Counted from the stretch's first letter, positions 8,238-18,096 are shown. The stretch: 36,608 bases of DNA from CAYSDH01 sp964429805 (GCA_964429805.1 CAYSDH010000029.1:1-36608); one strand, 5' to 3'. Made by a program: numbers and translations. Notes: generated by a model not told the origin, from the letters alone.

Positions 8238-8522
8238 ATGAGCGAATTATCCATCAAAGTACAGATAGCGGGACGTACGTATCCACTCACCATTAATAGA
8301 GATGAGGAAGAAGGTATACGCAAAGTGGCCAAGCAGATAGATGAAAACATAGAGCGATTGGCGAGTAGCTATGCGGTAAAGGATAAGCAAGACCTACTGG
8401 CCATGACGGCACTGCAGTACGGTTCTAAACTAGCGGCCAAGTCTACAGAAGAAGGTGAGAGCAAAAGCGTGGAGATGCTGACTGGTCTCAGCACATTCAT
8501 CGATGAGCTGAATAAGCCTTGA
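8238..8522 (+). CDS. zapA: Cell division protein ZapA
   Basis: This 94-aa FtsZ-associated protein promotes bundling of FtsZ filaments at the division site. The N-terminal KVQIAGRTYPLTINRDEEEG and the following helix VAKQIDENIERL, then DLLAMTALQYGSKLA, match the ZapA fold and length. It follows the coiled-coil gene by 12 bases, so the two are probably co-transcribed. The usual neighbours in related genomes (pheT upstream, rny downstream) are not present in this window; the next gene is a sugar epimerase. Confidence 0.9.
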   Translation: MSELSIKVQIAGRTYPLTINRDEEEGIRKVAKQIDENIERLASSYAVKDKQDLLAMTALQYGSKLAAKSTEEGESKSVEMLTGLSTFIDELNKP

Positions 8523-8606
8523 GTCTCAAAATAGATTTCGTAACTTAAAGGAGAAGCCCTTACTGATGTTTTAAAGTCGAAATGTTAGCCAACTAGACAA
8601 TGTGAT

Positions 8607-9599
8607 ATGGGAAAGAAACTAAGTAACAAAGTAGTGCTCGTCACCGGAGGTGCTGGCTTTATTGGGTCAAACCTCTGTGAGCGATTTTTGGAGCAAGACA
8701 ACAGAGTGATTTGTCTCGATGACTTGTCTACCGGCCATAAAAGAAACATCAAGCCATTGATGGATAATCAGGATTTCACCTTTATACAGGGTGACATTAG
8801 AAACATTGATATCTGTCGAGAAGCCACTAAAGGAGTAGATGTCATCTTGCATCAAGCCGCGCTGGGTTCTGTGCCACGCTCTGTGCAGTTTCCACTTCCG
8901 ACTCATGATGTCAACTCTTCAGGGACGCTCAATATGCTTGATGCCGCGCGTCTCAATAATGTGAGGAGATTTGTCTATGCCTCGTCAAGTTCGGTCTATG
9001 GCGATGAGCCGGCCATGCCAAAAAAGGAAGAGCGTGTTGGTAGACCCTTGAGTCCGTACGCGGCTTCAAAAGCGGTAGGCGAGATGTACGCCAAGGTGTA
9101 CGGTCAGCTCTATGACATGGAGACTGTGGGCTTGCGCTACTTTAATGTGTTTGGCAAACATCAAGATCCAAACGGGGCTTATGCTGCGGCCATTCCAAAG
9201 TTTATCAAAGCCATGATTAATCGCTCACCGGTGACGGTGCATGGTGACGGTACTCAGACCAGAGACTTTACGTACATAGAAAATGTTATACAGGCCAATG
9301 AGTTGGCTGCTGTGACTGAAAATCCTGAAGCCATCAACCAAGCCTTTAATGTGGCTTGTGGAGAGAAGTACGAGATTAACTATTTGGTGGAGCGATTAAC
9401 AGAATTGCTCAAAGGATTTGATTCGGAGATTGTCAATGGCATCACCTATATACCAGAGCGCCCGGGTGACATTAAGCACTCACTTGCGGATATTTCAAAA
9501 GCGAGCAACCTGTTGGGTTATGCCCCAAAAGAGTCGCTGCAAAGTGGACTAGAAAAAGCGATACATTGGTATTGGGACTTCTTTAGTCAAGAGCAATAG
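8607..9599 (+). CDS. UDP-sugar 4-epimerase, WbpP/GalE-type extended SDR
   Basis: This 330-aa NAD-dependent epimerase is likely to act on UDP-GlcNAc/GalNAc or a related UDP-sugar for surface glycan synthesis. It has the dinucleotide loop GGAGFIGS (residues 14-21), LHQAALGSVPRSV, SSSSVYG around residue 130, and the catalytic Y151 and K155 in PYAASK. FNVFGKHQDPNGAYAA and RPGDIKHSLADISKA are typical of the WbpP/TviC branch rather than plain GalE. It is 84 bases after zapA. Substrate assignment is by family resemblance. Confidence 0.88.
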   Translation: MGKKLSNKVVLVTGGAGFIGSNLCERFLEQDNRVICLDDLSTGHKRNIKPLMDNQDFTFIQGDIRNIDICREATKGVDVILHQAALGSVPRSVQFPLPTHDVNSSGTLNMLDAARLNNVRRFVYASSSSVYGDEPAMPKKEERVGRPLSPYAASKAVGEMYAKVYGQLYDMETVGLRYFNVFGKHQDPNGAYAAAIPKFIKAMINRSPVTVHGDGTQTRDFTYIENVIQANELAAVTENPEAINQAFNVACGEKYEINYLVERLTELLKGFDSEIVNGITYIPERPGDIKHSLADISKASNLLGYAPKESLQSGLEKAIHWYWDFFSQEQ

Positions 9600-9663
9600 G
9601 AGAGGGCTTGATTTCAAGCAGTGTCAATCTTTTTGAGTATCTCCGTGCAGAACGTAGATTTTC

Positions 9664-10008
9664 TCAAGGAAGAAAACGATATAGGCCTTTCTCAAAGGCA
9701 TTCCAGTATAAAAGCTCACCGTCAGAATAGAATACGTGTAGCTCTTCACCAATGTCAAATTCGTTTTTCCAACTGTTGGCATGCCTTAGCTGCAGCGGCT
9801 CCTGATCGTCATCATCTAGCAGAATTACAAAAGGATAATTAATTCTGGTGTAGTCACCTCTAAAGGGCACTTTACACTTTCTGTATTCCACTACTTGAGC
9901 GCGCAACTTTGTTGACTTCGCTTTCAGTTTTTGAAAATTGATTTTCGTGCGCCAGCTAATTATTAAAAAGACAAGCAGTCCAATGAATGTGTACAGAATA
10001 CCAACCAC
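9664..10008 (-). CDS. Small membrane protein, DUF3592-like
   Basis: This 114-aa protein has one N-terminal hydrophobic helix (LYTFIGLLVFLIISW) followed by a short beta-rich domain. KLRAQVVEYRKCKVPF, then YPFVILLDDDDQEP, and FDIGEELHVFYS resemble DUF3592, a membrane family of unknown function. It is probably a single gene, because the spaces on both sides are short and no operon partner abuts it. The forward ORF at 9621-9842 overlaps it and looks like an antisense shadow. Confidence 0.6.
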   Translation of the reverse strand: MVGILYTFIGLLVFLIISWRTKINFQKLKAKSTKLRAQVVEYRKCKVPFRGDYTRINYPFVILLDDDDQEPLQLRHANSWKNEFDIGEELHVFYSDGELLYWNAFEKGLYRFLP

Positions 10009-10078
10009 AGTGAAAGCTTTAAGGTGGTCTTACAATGAAATAAGGGAGCGCACGAGTGTGCTGCCTTTCTTACCCCTA

Positions 10079-10630
10079 CTATAGCAGCTCAAACGAGTCC
10101 ATGAACTTGGCAACAGATTTATTGGGGTGCTTTGGAGTTTCTGTAAATGACTGTAAGAGATACAATCTGTTACCTACCAAGAAAATGCGCATTTGAATGA
10201 TGGCCATTCCATCTTGAAAGTCAACGGTCACTTCACGGCCCACATGGTCATCGAGTTTAATGATTTCTTCGGTCAGTAGTTTTCCATTCACATTGGAGAC
10301 CGCTCCGTCAATAGAGCTGCGGTAAAAATCATCTAACAGCGAGCTGTCTTCGGTGTCCATGATGGCAAAAGGGTATTCTGTGCAGTTGACCATGTACATG
10401 AGATTCTCATCGCTTTGGTCTTCAGAGGCATCGTGCATGAATATGTTGAGCTTGAGTTGACCCACCTCAGACTCCACCACTTGAGGGTTTTCGGTCGGTT
10501 TCTGTGGGAACTGTATGCTGTAAGAAAACTCCGCAGACTTTAAACTGTACCAGCTGTCCTTCTTCACAAAGCCTGTTAACACTATAAGCATGAGCGCTAT
10601 GCCCAACAATCCAATACTTCTTTGTCTCAT
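10079..10630 (-). CDS. Secreted protein of unknown function
   Basis: This 183-aa protein has an N-terminal signal or membrane segment (SIGLLGIALMLIVLTGF). The mature part reads WYSLKSAEFSYSIQFPQKPT and later VGNRLYLLQSFTETPKHPNK, a layout seen in small periplasmic or outer-membrane-associated unknowns with a PsbP/Hsp20-like beta fold. No Cys lipobox is present. About 260 bases of non-coding DNA follow its start. I do not assign a function. Confidence 0.7.
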   Translation of the reverse strand: MRQRSIGLLGIALMLIVLTGFVKKDSWYSLKSAEFSYSIQFPQKPTENPQVVESEVGQLKLNIFMHDASEDQSDENLMYMVNCTEYPFAIMDTEDSSLLDDFYRSSIDGAVSNVNGKLLTEEIIKLDDHVGREVTVDFQDGMAIIQMRIFLVGNRLYLLQSFTETPKHPNKSVAKFMDSFELL

Positions 10631-10894
10631 TACTACCTCTTTAAATGAGCTTACAATATACTCATTAAGATGGCCTTAAAGCACAGGTCTAATGGTAGAT
10701 TCAGCAGAATTTAGCCTTCTCTGAGCGCTTCAAAATCTTTTCCTAATAGCTGCCAGCTATTTGATTTAGAATATCAGGAATGTTAGACTCTTATTGATTC
10801 ATCATTTTTTTCTTATCGTATTCCCTTTAATACTATTTGACACTTTAAGCTCTATCATGGCTAAAGCACAAACAAGTAGAAATTCAATGATGAC

Positions 10895-11236
10895 TTAGAG
10901 CCAACCAAAAATCGTGATTGTCTCAATATGTAAAAATGCCAAGCCCAAAGATAACGCACAGTATATCAGATTGACATAACCTAAAACACTCAATAATTGA
11001 GGTGTTTTACGGCTGCTGCTGCAAAATCCATAGATGTCAAACAATGCAAAAAGGATAGGTAGAGTAGCCAGTATCTTAAGGACCTTGATAGGAATTCCAA
11101 ATACTGTTTCAAACTGAACTAATACCACTCCGAGTAGGAAGGCAGAGGTCAAGGCTCCAATGCCGTCAATCAAGAAAAATTTCTTCGGCTTGCTAATAAA
11201 CGTGTTTCCACATTGCTCTATAACCATCACTTCCAA
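10895..11236 (-). CDS. Small polytopic membrane protein of unknown function
   Basis: This 113-aa protein has about four hydrophobic segments: GALTSAFLLGVVLVQF, KILATLPILFALFDI, LGYVNLIYCALSLGLAF and a short C-terminal one. No catalytic motif is visible. The start could be 11236 (MEVMV) or 11227 (MVIEQ). It stands alone upstream of the PorE-like gene with about 90 bases between. I cannot place it in a family. Confidence 0.55.
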   Translation of the reverse strand: MEVMVIEQCGNTFISKPKKFFLIDGIGALTSAFLLGVVLVQFETVFGIPIKVLKILATLPILFALFDIYGFCSSSRKTPQLLSVLGYVNLIYCALSLGLAFLHIETITIFGWL

Positions 11237-11327
11237 ATTAGATTAGCCTTGAAGCCCGCAGGATAGACTCTGCGAAATAATCATGCGAAGCAGCCAGCGT
11301 AAAACAGTCATATGCAATTGGACAAGT

Positions 11328-13310
11328 TTACTTTTCTGAAATTTTTAAAATCTCTATACGCCTTTCTCTTGCTGCCCCAGCGCTGTATACAGAGTTTCGC
11401 TGGTCTTGTTGTTGGTCTGAAACATCACTGTCAGCCTTGTTTTCTCCAAAAGGTATACGTTCTATTAGCAGTTTGCCAGCTTCTGAAGAGGAGGAGTTTA
11501 TAAAGCGCGCAAGCGAACCATTATTCCATCGTTCTAGCTGATTGACTAAGCTCTGTATTCTACGTTCTGTCAGGTACTTGTTGTAATCACTTTGAGCGAG
11601 CGGACTGGCATAGCCTTTAATTACAAGCTCTATCGTTTTTCCTTTTTCAAGCTCACTGAGCAGCAGCGCGCTGATTTTGTCAAGTCGTTCATATTCGCGC
11701 TCCATCTCTTCAAAAAAATTGCGAATCAAGTTTCGTTCGCCCACACCCACAGGATATGACAGTCCTTGGGCCACTTGCTCTTCATATGTGGATTGGAGAC
11801 TGATATACTCTGAATATGTCTCTTCATAAGCCACTGTTGTATTAGACTGAGTAGTCTTTGGGTTAGGCCTATCATTGTGGAAATATAGCGTGATGGGCAG
11901 GTACTTCTCCAACTCATCGATGGATGTCACTGCATCAGGAAGTGGGCTAGAGGCGTCAATTACTTCTATAGATTGCGTGACCGGTACGCTGTCTTTTTCA
12001 ATTGTCGCCAAGTCCTGTTCAGTCTGTGTGTTGAAGTAATAGATGTCATTACAACAAGTCTCTCCTTTAAGCGAGTAAGAGCCCTTTCTGTTGCTGGTCA
12101 AAAAGCCAGTACTGTCAGGAGTCATCTGAAAATAGATGTCATTGACACTGCTGTTAAACGGACGGCCCATGTTTTCTACATCCTTAAAACCGTGGTAGAC
12201 ATTTCCAGTGGCTTTAAATATGTCCATCAGTCCAAATCCTTTGTGCCAGTCTGAGCTGAAGTAAAGTTCACCACTCTTTTGATTATAAAAAGGGCTAATC
12301 TCATTGTCAAGACTATTAATCTCAGGTCCCAAGTTTTGAGCCGTGCTAAATCCTTCTGCAGTCAATTCAGAAAAATAGATGTCCATACCACCTTGCCCCG
12401 TCATTCTGTCTGAAGAGAAAAAGAGGACACGTTTATCCTCAAATTCTGCAAAGTGCGGCATGGTAGTCGATGAGGCAGGGGCGTTAATCTTTTGCTCTAG
12501 TTTCTGAATGTCATAGATGCCTTGTTCATTGCTGAATGCATGGTAAATGGCACAGTCACCCGCAGGCGCACACATGGAGAAATACAGTTCAGTCTCGGCC
12601 TTGTTAAATGAGGCGTTGGCGATGCGCTCATCAGTTAAGGCCCAAATAGAATCAAGTAAGACTGGTTCTGAGCTATTGTCAACCGGAGCAGCATAGAGTT
12701 TGATGCTGTAATTCATCGTGTCTTTGAGTTCTTCATTCACATTATAATCTCCCCTCAATGATGCAAATACAAGCGTGGAGTCCTTAAGCAAGTGCACACC
12801 AAACTCAGACTCTGGACTGTTGATTCCTTCACCTATATTGCTTACTTCTATGTGGCCAGAGTACTCTTTTTTCTCTTGTTCCATGGCCCATTGACACGAT
12901 GTGATGCGTTGCTGAGCGCGCTTATATTTTGTTGAACTCCTAGCTTCATTGTGCATCACCTTGTCCCAATAACTGGCCGCAGCTTCATAGTCTCCGTTAG
13001 CTTCCTTGAGATAAGCTATCCAGTAAGGGCCGTTTGCAAAATATCGCCCTTTGTCTTTGCGGTATACTCTCAGATACCATTCTTCGGCATCGACATAGTT
13101 GTTGGACAGGCGCAGTGCTTCGGCATATTTGTACATTAACTCTATCTCGCCAGGGTCAGCACTTAGCGACTTCTTGTAATAGCGCGCAGCACCAAAGTAG
13201 TCACCCACCTCCATGGCCTCCTCAGCAAAAGCGAGCCAGTACTTTTGTTCGTTTTGGGCCTGACCACTCAAGCAGAATACGCATGATATGATAATCAACA
13301 TCACTCTCAT
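11328..13310 (-). CDS. PorE-like TPR/PD40/OmpA-like periplasmic protein
   Basis: This 660-aa protein has a signal peptide (RVMLIIISCVFCLSGQAQ). TPR-like repeats follow (about residues 20-130; AARYYKKSLSADPGEIEL), then PD40/WD40-like beta-propeller repeats (about 150-420; VLFFSSDRMTGQGGMDIYFS), then an OmpA-like peptidoglycan-binding region (about 470-655; KGYASPLAQSDYNKYLTERR). It lacks the carboxypeptidase-regulatory domain of canonical PorE. The ATG at 13310 overlaps the PorP/SprF stop as ATGA, so I choose it over upstream in-frame ATGs at 13316 and 13325. It is the third gene of the secretion operon and may tie the secretin or adhesin to peptidoglycan. Confidence 0.85.
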   Translation of the reverse strand: MRVMLIIISCVFCLSGQAQNEQKYWLAFAEEAMEVGDYFGAARYYKKSLSADPGEIELMYKYAEALRLSNNYVDAEEWYLRVYRKDKGRYFANGPYWIAYLKEANGDYEAAASYWDKVMHNEARSSTKYKRAQQRITSCQWAMEQEKKEYSGHIEVSNIGEGINSPESEFGVHLLKDSTLVFASLRGDYNVNEELKDTMNYSIKLYAAPVDNSSEPVLLDSIWALTDERIANASFNKAETELYFSMCAPAGDCAIYHAFSNEQGIYDIQKLEQKINAPASSTTMPHFAEFEDKRVLFFSSDRMTGQGGMDIYFSELTAEGFSTAQNLGPEINSLDNEISPFYNQKSGELYFSSDWHKGFGLMDIFKATGNVYHGFKDVENMGRPFNSSVNDIYFQMTPDSTGFLTSNRKGSYSLKGETCCNDIYYFNTQTEQDLATIEKDSVPVTQSIEVIDASSPLPDAVTSIDELEKYLPITLYFHNDRPNPKTTQSNTTVAYEETYSEYISLQSTYEEQVAQGLSYPVGVGERNLIRNFFEEMEREYERLDKISALLLSELEKGKTIELVIKGYASPLAQSDYNKYLTERRIQSLVNQLERWNNGSLARFINSSSSEAGKLLIERIPFGENKADSDVSDQQQDQRNSVYSAGAARERRIEILKISEK

Positions 13311-14377
13311 AACCATGCTGGACACGCCCGGTGCTTTTTTCTTATTTCGTTAAACACGTCTAGCATATAAATGGCCGACAACTCAAGCCCTCCGCGATTT
13401 AAACTGGCCACTTCTAGCGGTGAGAAGTTTAGGTCATAACTCAGTCCCACTTTCCACTGGTCATAGTCCATGCCAAGCATGACATAAGCTCCGTCTTGTG
13501 GTCGTGCAAATCCGCCAATATAACCTCTACGTAGTCCGGTATAATCATCTCGCCAAATGTGCCGAAATCTGGCCCCTAATAAATATTCTTGATACGTACC
13601 CTGCCACATGGCTTGCGCGGCTGGCATGACATCCCAGTCATCGGCTATCATCTTGACATACTCAACATGAAGATTGAGTCGCTGGTCAAGATTGACGGTT
13701 GCTCCATCTAGAAAAGCCACTTCTGGCGCATTGAGGTTAAAGAGACTCACGCCAAGCATGTAGGAGTCTCGATCATCTATCTGATGCGAAAACGTTAGCC
13801 CCAAATTTGAGTTGAGATGACTCACATTGTCTTTGCTAAAGTTCTCTTGATTAGAGAGTCCGCTGTCATAAATTAAGCCGTTATACTGCTCATCAAACCT
13901 CAGTCCGTCAAAGTCGATGCTGCGCTGCGTGAATCCCAGTTGAAGTCCTCCTCTGAGGTAACTGCTGCTGTCAAGATTGAGTGCTAGGCCATAAGAGGCA
14001 CCAAGATTTACTGCAAATGTGTTTAGCGCTCCGTCACCAGCTACATCATTCATGATATACAGACTGGTGCCTAAGTCGGGCTTCTTAAACGTACCTGCAG
14101 ACTCGGCAGATATAGAGAAAGTAGAATAGGGGTTACTCGTTACGGATCGCCACTGGGTGCGCTGATTGGCGGCAAAACGATACTCCACATCCATGTCACC
14201 ACTCATGGCCGGGTTGAGGCTCATGGGGCTCATGTAAAACTGTGAGAAGTGTATGTCTTGGCTGCTCAAGCGGAGACTGAATGACATGCAGAATAAGACA
14301 AGCAGACATGTCCATGCGCGCAAAACACATGACGTGCAAATAGCTCTATCCCTTGTATTCATCAAGCGCTGTGTCAT
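13307..14377 (-). CDS. PorP/SprF family type IX secretion membrane protein
   Basis: This 356-aa outer-membrane beta-barrel-like protein has a signal peptide, then QDIHFSQFYMSPMSLNPAMS, the family hallmark directly after cleavage. FAANQRTQWRS and the alternating-strand C-terminus fit PorP/SprF. Family members help export or attach cargo that carries a type B C-terminal domain, as SprF does for SprB. Its start overlaps the stop of the 1240-aa cargo gene (ATGA) and its stop overlaps the start of the PorE-like gene, which argues for a dedicated exporter-cargo unit. Confidence 0.93.
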   Translation of the reverse strand: MTQRLMNTRDRAICTSCVLRAWTCLLVLFCMSFSLRLSSQDIHFSQFYMSPMSLNPAMSGDMDVEYRFAANQRTQWRSVTSNPYSTFSISAESAGTFKKPDLGTSLYIMNDVAGDGALNTFAVNLGASYGLALNLDSSSYLRGGLQLGFTQRSIDFDGLRFDEQYNGLIYDSGLSNQENFSKDNVSHLNSNLGLTFSHQIDDRDSYMLGVSLFNLNAPEVAFLDGATVNLDQRLNLHVEYVKMIADDWDVMPAAQAMWQGTYQEYLLGARFRHIWRDDYTGLRRGYIGGFARPQDGAYVMLGMDYDQWKVGLSYDLNFSPLEVASLNRGGLELSAIYMLDVFNEIRKKHRACPAWL

Positions 14378-17300
14378 CTGGTGAGCGTGATGTTTCCTTT
14401 TTCAAAGGTCTCTTGTCCGTCTATGCAATTGAGCGTAAGATGATAGACATAGACTGCTGGGTCGAGTTCTCTGCCTTCATAAGTACCGTCCCAGGGTATC
14501 TCTTTATCAAAAGTCTCAAAGACTTTTTCTCCCCAGCGGTCATAGATTGCCAGATGGATAGACTCGACATAAGGGCCGCGCACATACAAGAGGTCATTGG
14601 CTCCGTCTCCATTTGGCGTAAAGGCATTAGGCAGAAATGACACTGGAAATCCGCAAACGAATTCAAACACCTTGATGGTCACTGTGTCAGTCAAAACACA
14701 CGAACCATTAATGTCTTGGTCTATGATGGAAATAGTATATGTCGTGGTCTCTGGAGGCGAGGCATTGGTGATTGCACCATTGGGGTTAGTCAGCCCCGTT
14801 CCTGGTGACCATTGATAGGTATAGCCCGTTGCAGGGTCAGCCATAATTGTGGCAATGCCACCTACGGGTATGTCATATATATCGGCACTGGCGTCTATGC
14901 TAATAAAGCTAAGAGGCGAAACTTCGACCAGTACAGAATCGGAAATCTCACAGCCATATTCGTTCATCACATCTGCTCTAAACCAAGTCGCTTCATCTAC
15001 CTGTACATCAATCTGATTTGTGCCATCTCCTGATACTATGTCAGTATCTGGCGACCAATCTACGCTGATGTCAATATCGGGAAACTGGTTGCTGAGACTG
15101 ATGCTCACAGGGTCATCGGCACAGACAAATTGATTCTGAGAAAAACTCAACTGATCGCTTGATACACTGATGGTTACTTCACCTTCTTTCTTGCAGAGCT
15201 CGCCTGTGTTGGCATAGAGGGTAGTGCTCACCAATGGAGTGAAGGTATAAAGCGAGTCCATGGCCAGCACATCGGTAAAGGTTGGGTCACTGGACCAGAC
15301 GTAGGTATCTGATGTACCAAATGATGTGGAGCTTAAGTCAATCTCATCACCAAGACAAATGAGCGTGTCTTCAGACAATGCAAATTCCAGAGGTTCTACA
15401 ATGACCACTTGCTCGGCAGTCGAGCCACAGATGCCGTTATTGAGGCTCAGCGTAAAGACTGTGCTCTCAGAAATAGTCGCTGCCGGATTAGGCACATTCG
15501 GATTATTAATCAAGTCTTGATTATCCCAACTGTAGTTGATGTCTGGCTCTATGGCATCTGGACCGAGCAGAATGGCTTCATTCTCGCACGCCACCAGCGA
15601 ATCAAGAACAGCTGTTGGCGGGGCCAGCACATTAATCGGAATTATTATCGTGTCGCTCAAGTTGCACGACATGGGGTCGTTAATGATGAGGGTAACATCA
15701 TAGTTTCCTGCTGCAGTATAAATGTGTGTGGGTTGCTGCTCATCCGAACTTTCTGTGTCGCCAAAATCCCACTCAAAGCTGACGCCTCCAAGACTTGTGT
15801 TGACAAACTGAGCGGTGTCATTGGCACAAATAGTCTCCGCAAAAAAGTCAGCAATGACAGCCGGCAGTTCAAAGTCCATCTTAAACACTCCATTATTACA
15901 ATTTGGACTATTGTTGGTGCTCGAGTGCGCATTGGTAGGTAAGATGGGGAAGTCGCTATTTCCTCCACAGCCCGCACAAACTGATTGATAGACCTTTCCT
16001 TTTTTATCAAATCGACTGGTGCCGCCATCTACATGCTCGGAGCTTTGGTCACCGCCATAAAATGTGGCAAAGACTAATTCAGACGCGTCATCAGCCATCG
16101 CCATGAGGTAAAAGTCGTTGCCCAAAGTATTGTCTTGAAATGCATCGCTGGTAGTCTCGAGACCGGTCGTTGTGAGGTTGGCACCTTGCACGGATCCTCC
16201 CCAGCCACTAAGATATACTCGGTTACAGATGTCTACGGAAAAAGCAGTGGGAGAGATGTTAGGCTGACCATTGCCATTGCCAAATGTGGTGCTCCATATG
16301 ATGTTTTCCATCGCTGCATCCATCTTGGTCAGAAACTGCCCGCTGTTCGTGTTAAAGTAGTCGGCATTTATGATCAAGTCATCACCACCCCAAGTCTGAC
16401 CAAACAAGTGTATGTTGTCTTCAGAATCTAACTCGACCATGTAGGCCTGGTCACGCTCGGTAGTTCCCCAGTAGGTGCAGTCTATAATCTGCTGACCGTC
16501 TTCTGACATGACGAGTACCCACGCATCACCAATTCCTCCAATAAAATCTTCTGCCAATACACCTGCCGTAGTAGGCAGGTCTGTGGACGATGTACCACCA
16601 GAGACGACTACTTGGTTTTGAGAATTGGCTGCGATAGAAAGAGCGGCATCTTGACCATTACCTCCAAAATAGGTACTCCATATTAAGGTCTCTAAATCTG
16701 CTGACATCTTAAATATCACGCCCTCTTGATTTCCCCCGCCCCAGACTGGGTCTATGACACCGGGTGTGATAGGAAAGTCATTGGTGTTAGAGGTAGTGTT
16801 AGAGCAAGTGACTACAAGGAGGTTGCCTTCTTGGTCGATGTCCACCTCACCACGCACTTCATCGGCATAGTTATAATTGGTAACCGTAGAGAGATTGACA
16901 CCGTCATTGGCGCTTCCGCCCACAAAGGTGGAGGCTACCAGATCATCTCCCTCTTCGCTAAGAATGGAGAGTATAATGTCTGCTCCGCTTTCATAATTCG
17001 TGCCGAGCCCAGAGAGCGTGATGGACTGTCCTCCTCCAAAGCTGTTGTCATGTGCACCACCAGTAATGGGATAGTCGTTTGATGATGTGGTACCAAACAG
17101 GATGAGCTCATTGTTTTCATTGACAATAAGACTATGCGGCAGCTCGCTGGCGAATCCACCTATATAAGTGCTATACACCATAAAGGTTCCAGTCGTATCA
17201 TACTTTGAAATGGCGATGTCCGTCACTCCACCATTAAATTCTTCGCTAAAGGCTCCTATGGTACTTGGATAATCGTTGCCGAAAACAGAACTCCCGCTAT

Positions 17301-18096
17301 ACAGAAAGCCAAACTGGTCAAAGGTGGCCGTGTAGCCAAAGTTGTCTGAAAAGGAGCCTGAGAAAGTGCTAAACTTTAATTCTGGATCAATAACAAGAGG
17401 CAAGGTCTCATCATAGTCACCCAGCTTAAATGTCAAAGAAGAACGGTACTTATACTCACAGGATACTTCTACTTGCTTGCCGTCAACCCACTGATATGCG
17501 AATGGTTTCTTCTCAAGCGCTGCGTTCACTTCTGTCTCTATGCGAAGATTTCCATCGCGATCTAGTTTTGGGATCACACCATGGTACGCCATTTCAATCA
17601 GCGAGACATCTGCACCTGGGGCCAAGATGAGATCATATTTGAGATTGCCGTTTTGAGTATAATACTCCAAGTCCACGCCTGGGTATATCTCATCATAAGT
17701 CACCTTATCATACATGGCTACATTACTGGCCCAGCGTGTGGAGTCATTTCCTAAAAAATAATTGAGGTTTGTCGTGCGCACATGCCGGCCAAGCCCAGGT
17801 GCTTCCATTGCTGCATTCAGAAACTCGACCTGATAGGCGTGATGACGAATTATGTCTGGATAAGGAACTTCCTTCATCAAGTGAGCAGCAGAAATCACGT
17901 CTAAATCATCCGGATGACTCATGTCAATGGTCATTCTGCCAGCCTCTAGATAGATGTCTGCAGAATTAAGCTCCAGTCTGTACCGTATATGGTCCTCCCA
18001 TTGCCCTTTGTTTTCTACAAAAGACTGTGCTGATGCAGACATCATCATGCATAGGAATATTGCTGTCAAAAAAGTGTTTCCTTTCCACCAAGGCAT
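14374..18096 (-). CDS. Giant secreted SBBP/PKD protein with type B T9SS sorting domain
   Basis: This 1240-aa cargo is secreted by the type IX system. A signal peptide (FLTAIFLCMMMSASAQ) is followed by a DUF7948-type N-terminal domain (SFVENKGQWEDHIRYRLEL through about residue 235) and SBBP-like beta-propeller repeats to about residue 710. Next come a PKD domain near 755-835 (SFEWDFGDTESSDEQQPTHI) and Ig-like repeats. The gliding-motility type C-terminal domain from about 1150 has LPNAFTPNGDGANDLLY, IYDRWGEKVFET, then DPAVYVYHLTL. It is first in a three-gene ATGA-coupled operon with PorP/SprF and the PorE-like gene. It is likely a cell-surface or released adhesin; its ligand is unknown. Confidence 0.93.
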   Translation of the reverse strand: MPWWKGNTFLTAIFLCMMMSASAQSFVENKGQWEDHIRYRLELNSADIYLEAGRMTIDMSHPDDLDVISAAHLMKEVPYPDIIRHHAYQVEFLNAAMEAPGLGRHVRTTNLNYFLGNDSTRWASNVAMYDKVTYDEIYPGVDLEYYTQNGNLKYDLILAPGADVSLIEMAYHGVIPKLDRDGNLRIETEVNAALEKKPFAYQWVDGKQVEVSCEYKYRSSLTFKLGDYDETLPLVIDPELKFSTFSGSFSDNFGYTATFDQFGFLYSGSSVFGNDYPSTIGAFSEEFNGGVTDIAISKYDTTGTFMVYSTYIGGFASELPHSLIVNENNELILFGTTSSNDYPITGGAHDNSFGGGQSITLSGLGTNYESGADIILSILSEEGDDLVASTFVGGSANDGVNLSTVTNYNYADEVRGEVDIDQEGNLLVVTCSNTTSNTNDFPITPGVIDPVWGGGNQEGVIFKMSADLETLIWSTYFGGNGQDAALSIAANSQNQVVVSGGTSSTDLPTTAGVLAEDFIGGIGDAWVLVMSEDGQQIIDCTYWGTTERDQAYMVELDSEDNIHLFGQTWGGDDLIINADYFNTNSGQFLTKMDAAMENIIWSTTFGNGNGQPNISPTAFSVDICNRVYLSGWGGSVQGANLTTTGLETTSDAFQDNTLGNDFYLMAMADDASELVFATFYGGDQSSEHVDGGTSRFDKKGKVYQSVCAGCGGNSDFPILPTNAHSSTNNSPNCNNGVFKMDFELPAVIADFFAETICANDTAQFVNTSLGGVSFEWDFGDTESSDEQQPTHIYTAAGNYDVTLIINDPMSCNLSDTIIIPINVLAPPTAVLDSLVACENEAILLGPDAIEPDINYSWDNQDLINNPNVPNPAATISESTVFTLSLNNGICGSTAEQVVIVEPLEFALSEDTLICLGDEIDLSSTSFGTSDTYVWSSDPTFTDVLAMDSLYTFTPLVSTTLYANTGELCKKEGEVTISVSSDQLSFSQNQFVCADDPVSISLSNQFPDIDISVDWSPDTDIVSGDGTNQIDVQVDEATWFRADVMNEYGCEISDSVLVEVSPLSFISIDASADIYDIPVGGIATIMADPATGYTYQWSPGTGLTNPNGAITNASPPETTTYTISIIDQDINGSCVLTDTVTIKVFEFVCGFPVSFLPNAFTPNGDGANDLLYVRGPYVESIHLAIYDRWGEKVFETFDKEIPWDGTYEGRELDPAVYVYHLTLNCIDGQETFEKGNITLTR

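Noticed and set aside
10745..10761. AATAGCT-GCC-AGCTATT hairpin in the gap before the 10079-10630 gene
   Set aside because: It has a 7-bp stem with a three-base loop and no U-run, and it is upstream rather than downstream of genes; chance is likely in AT-rich DNA.
15409..15942. 177-aa plus-strand ORF inside the giant type B cargo gene, and similar antisense ORFs nearby
   Set aside because: They lie opposite a long gene with clear PKD and sorting domains and show no motif of their own.
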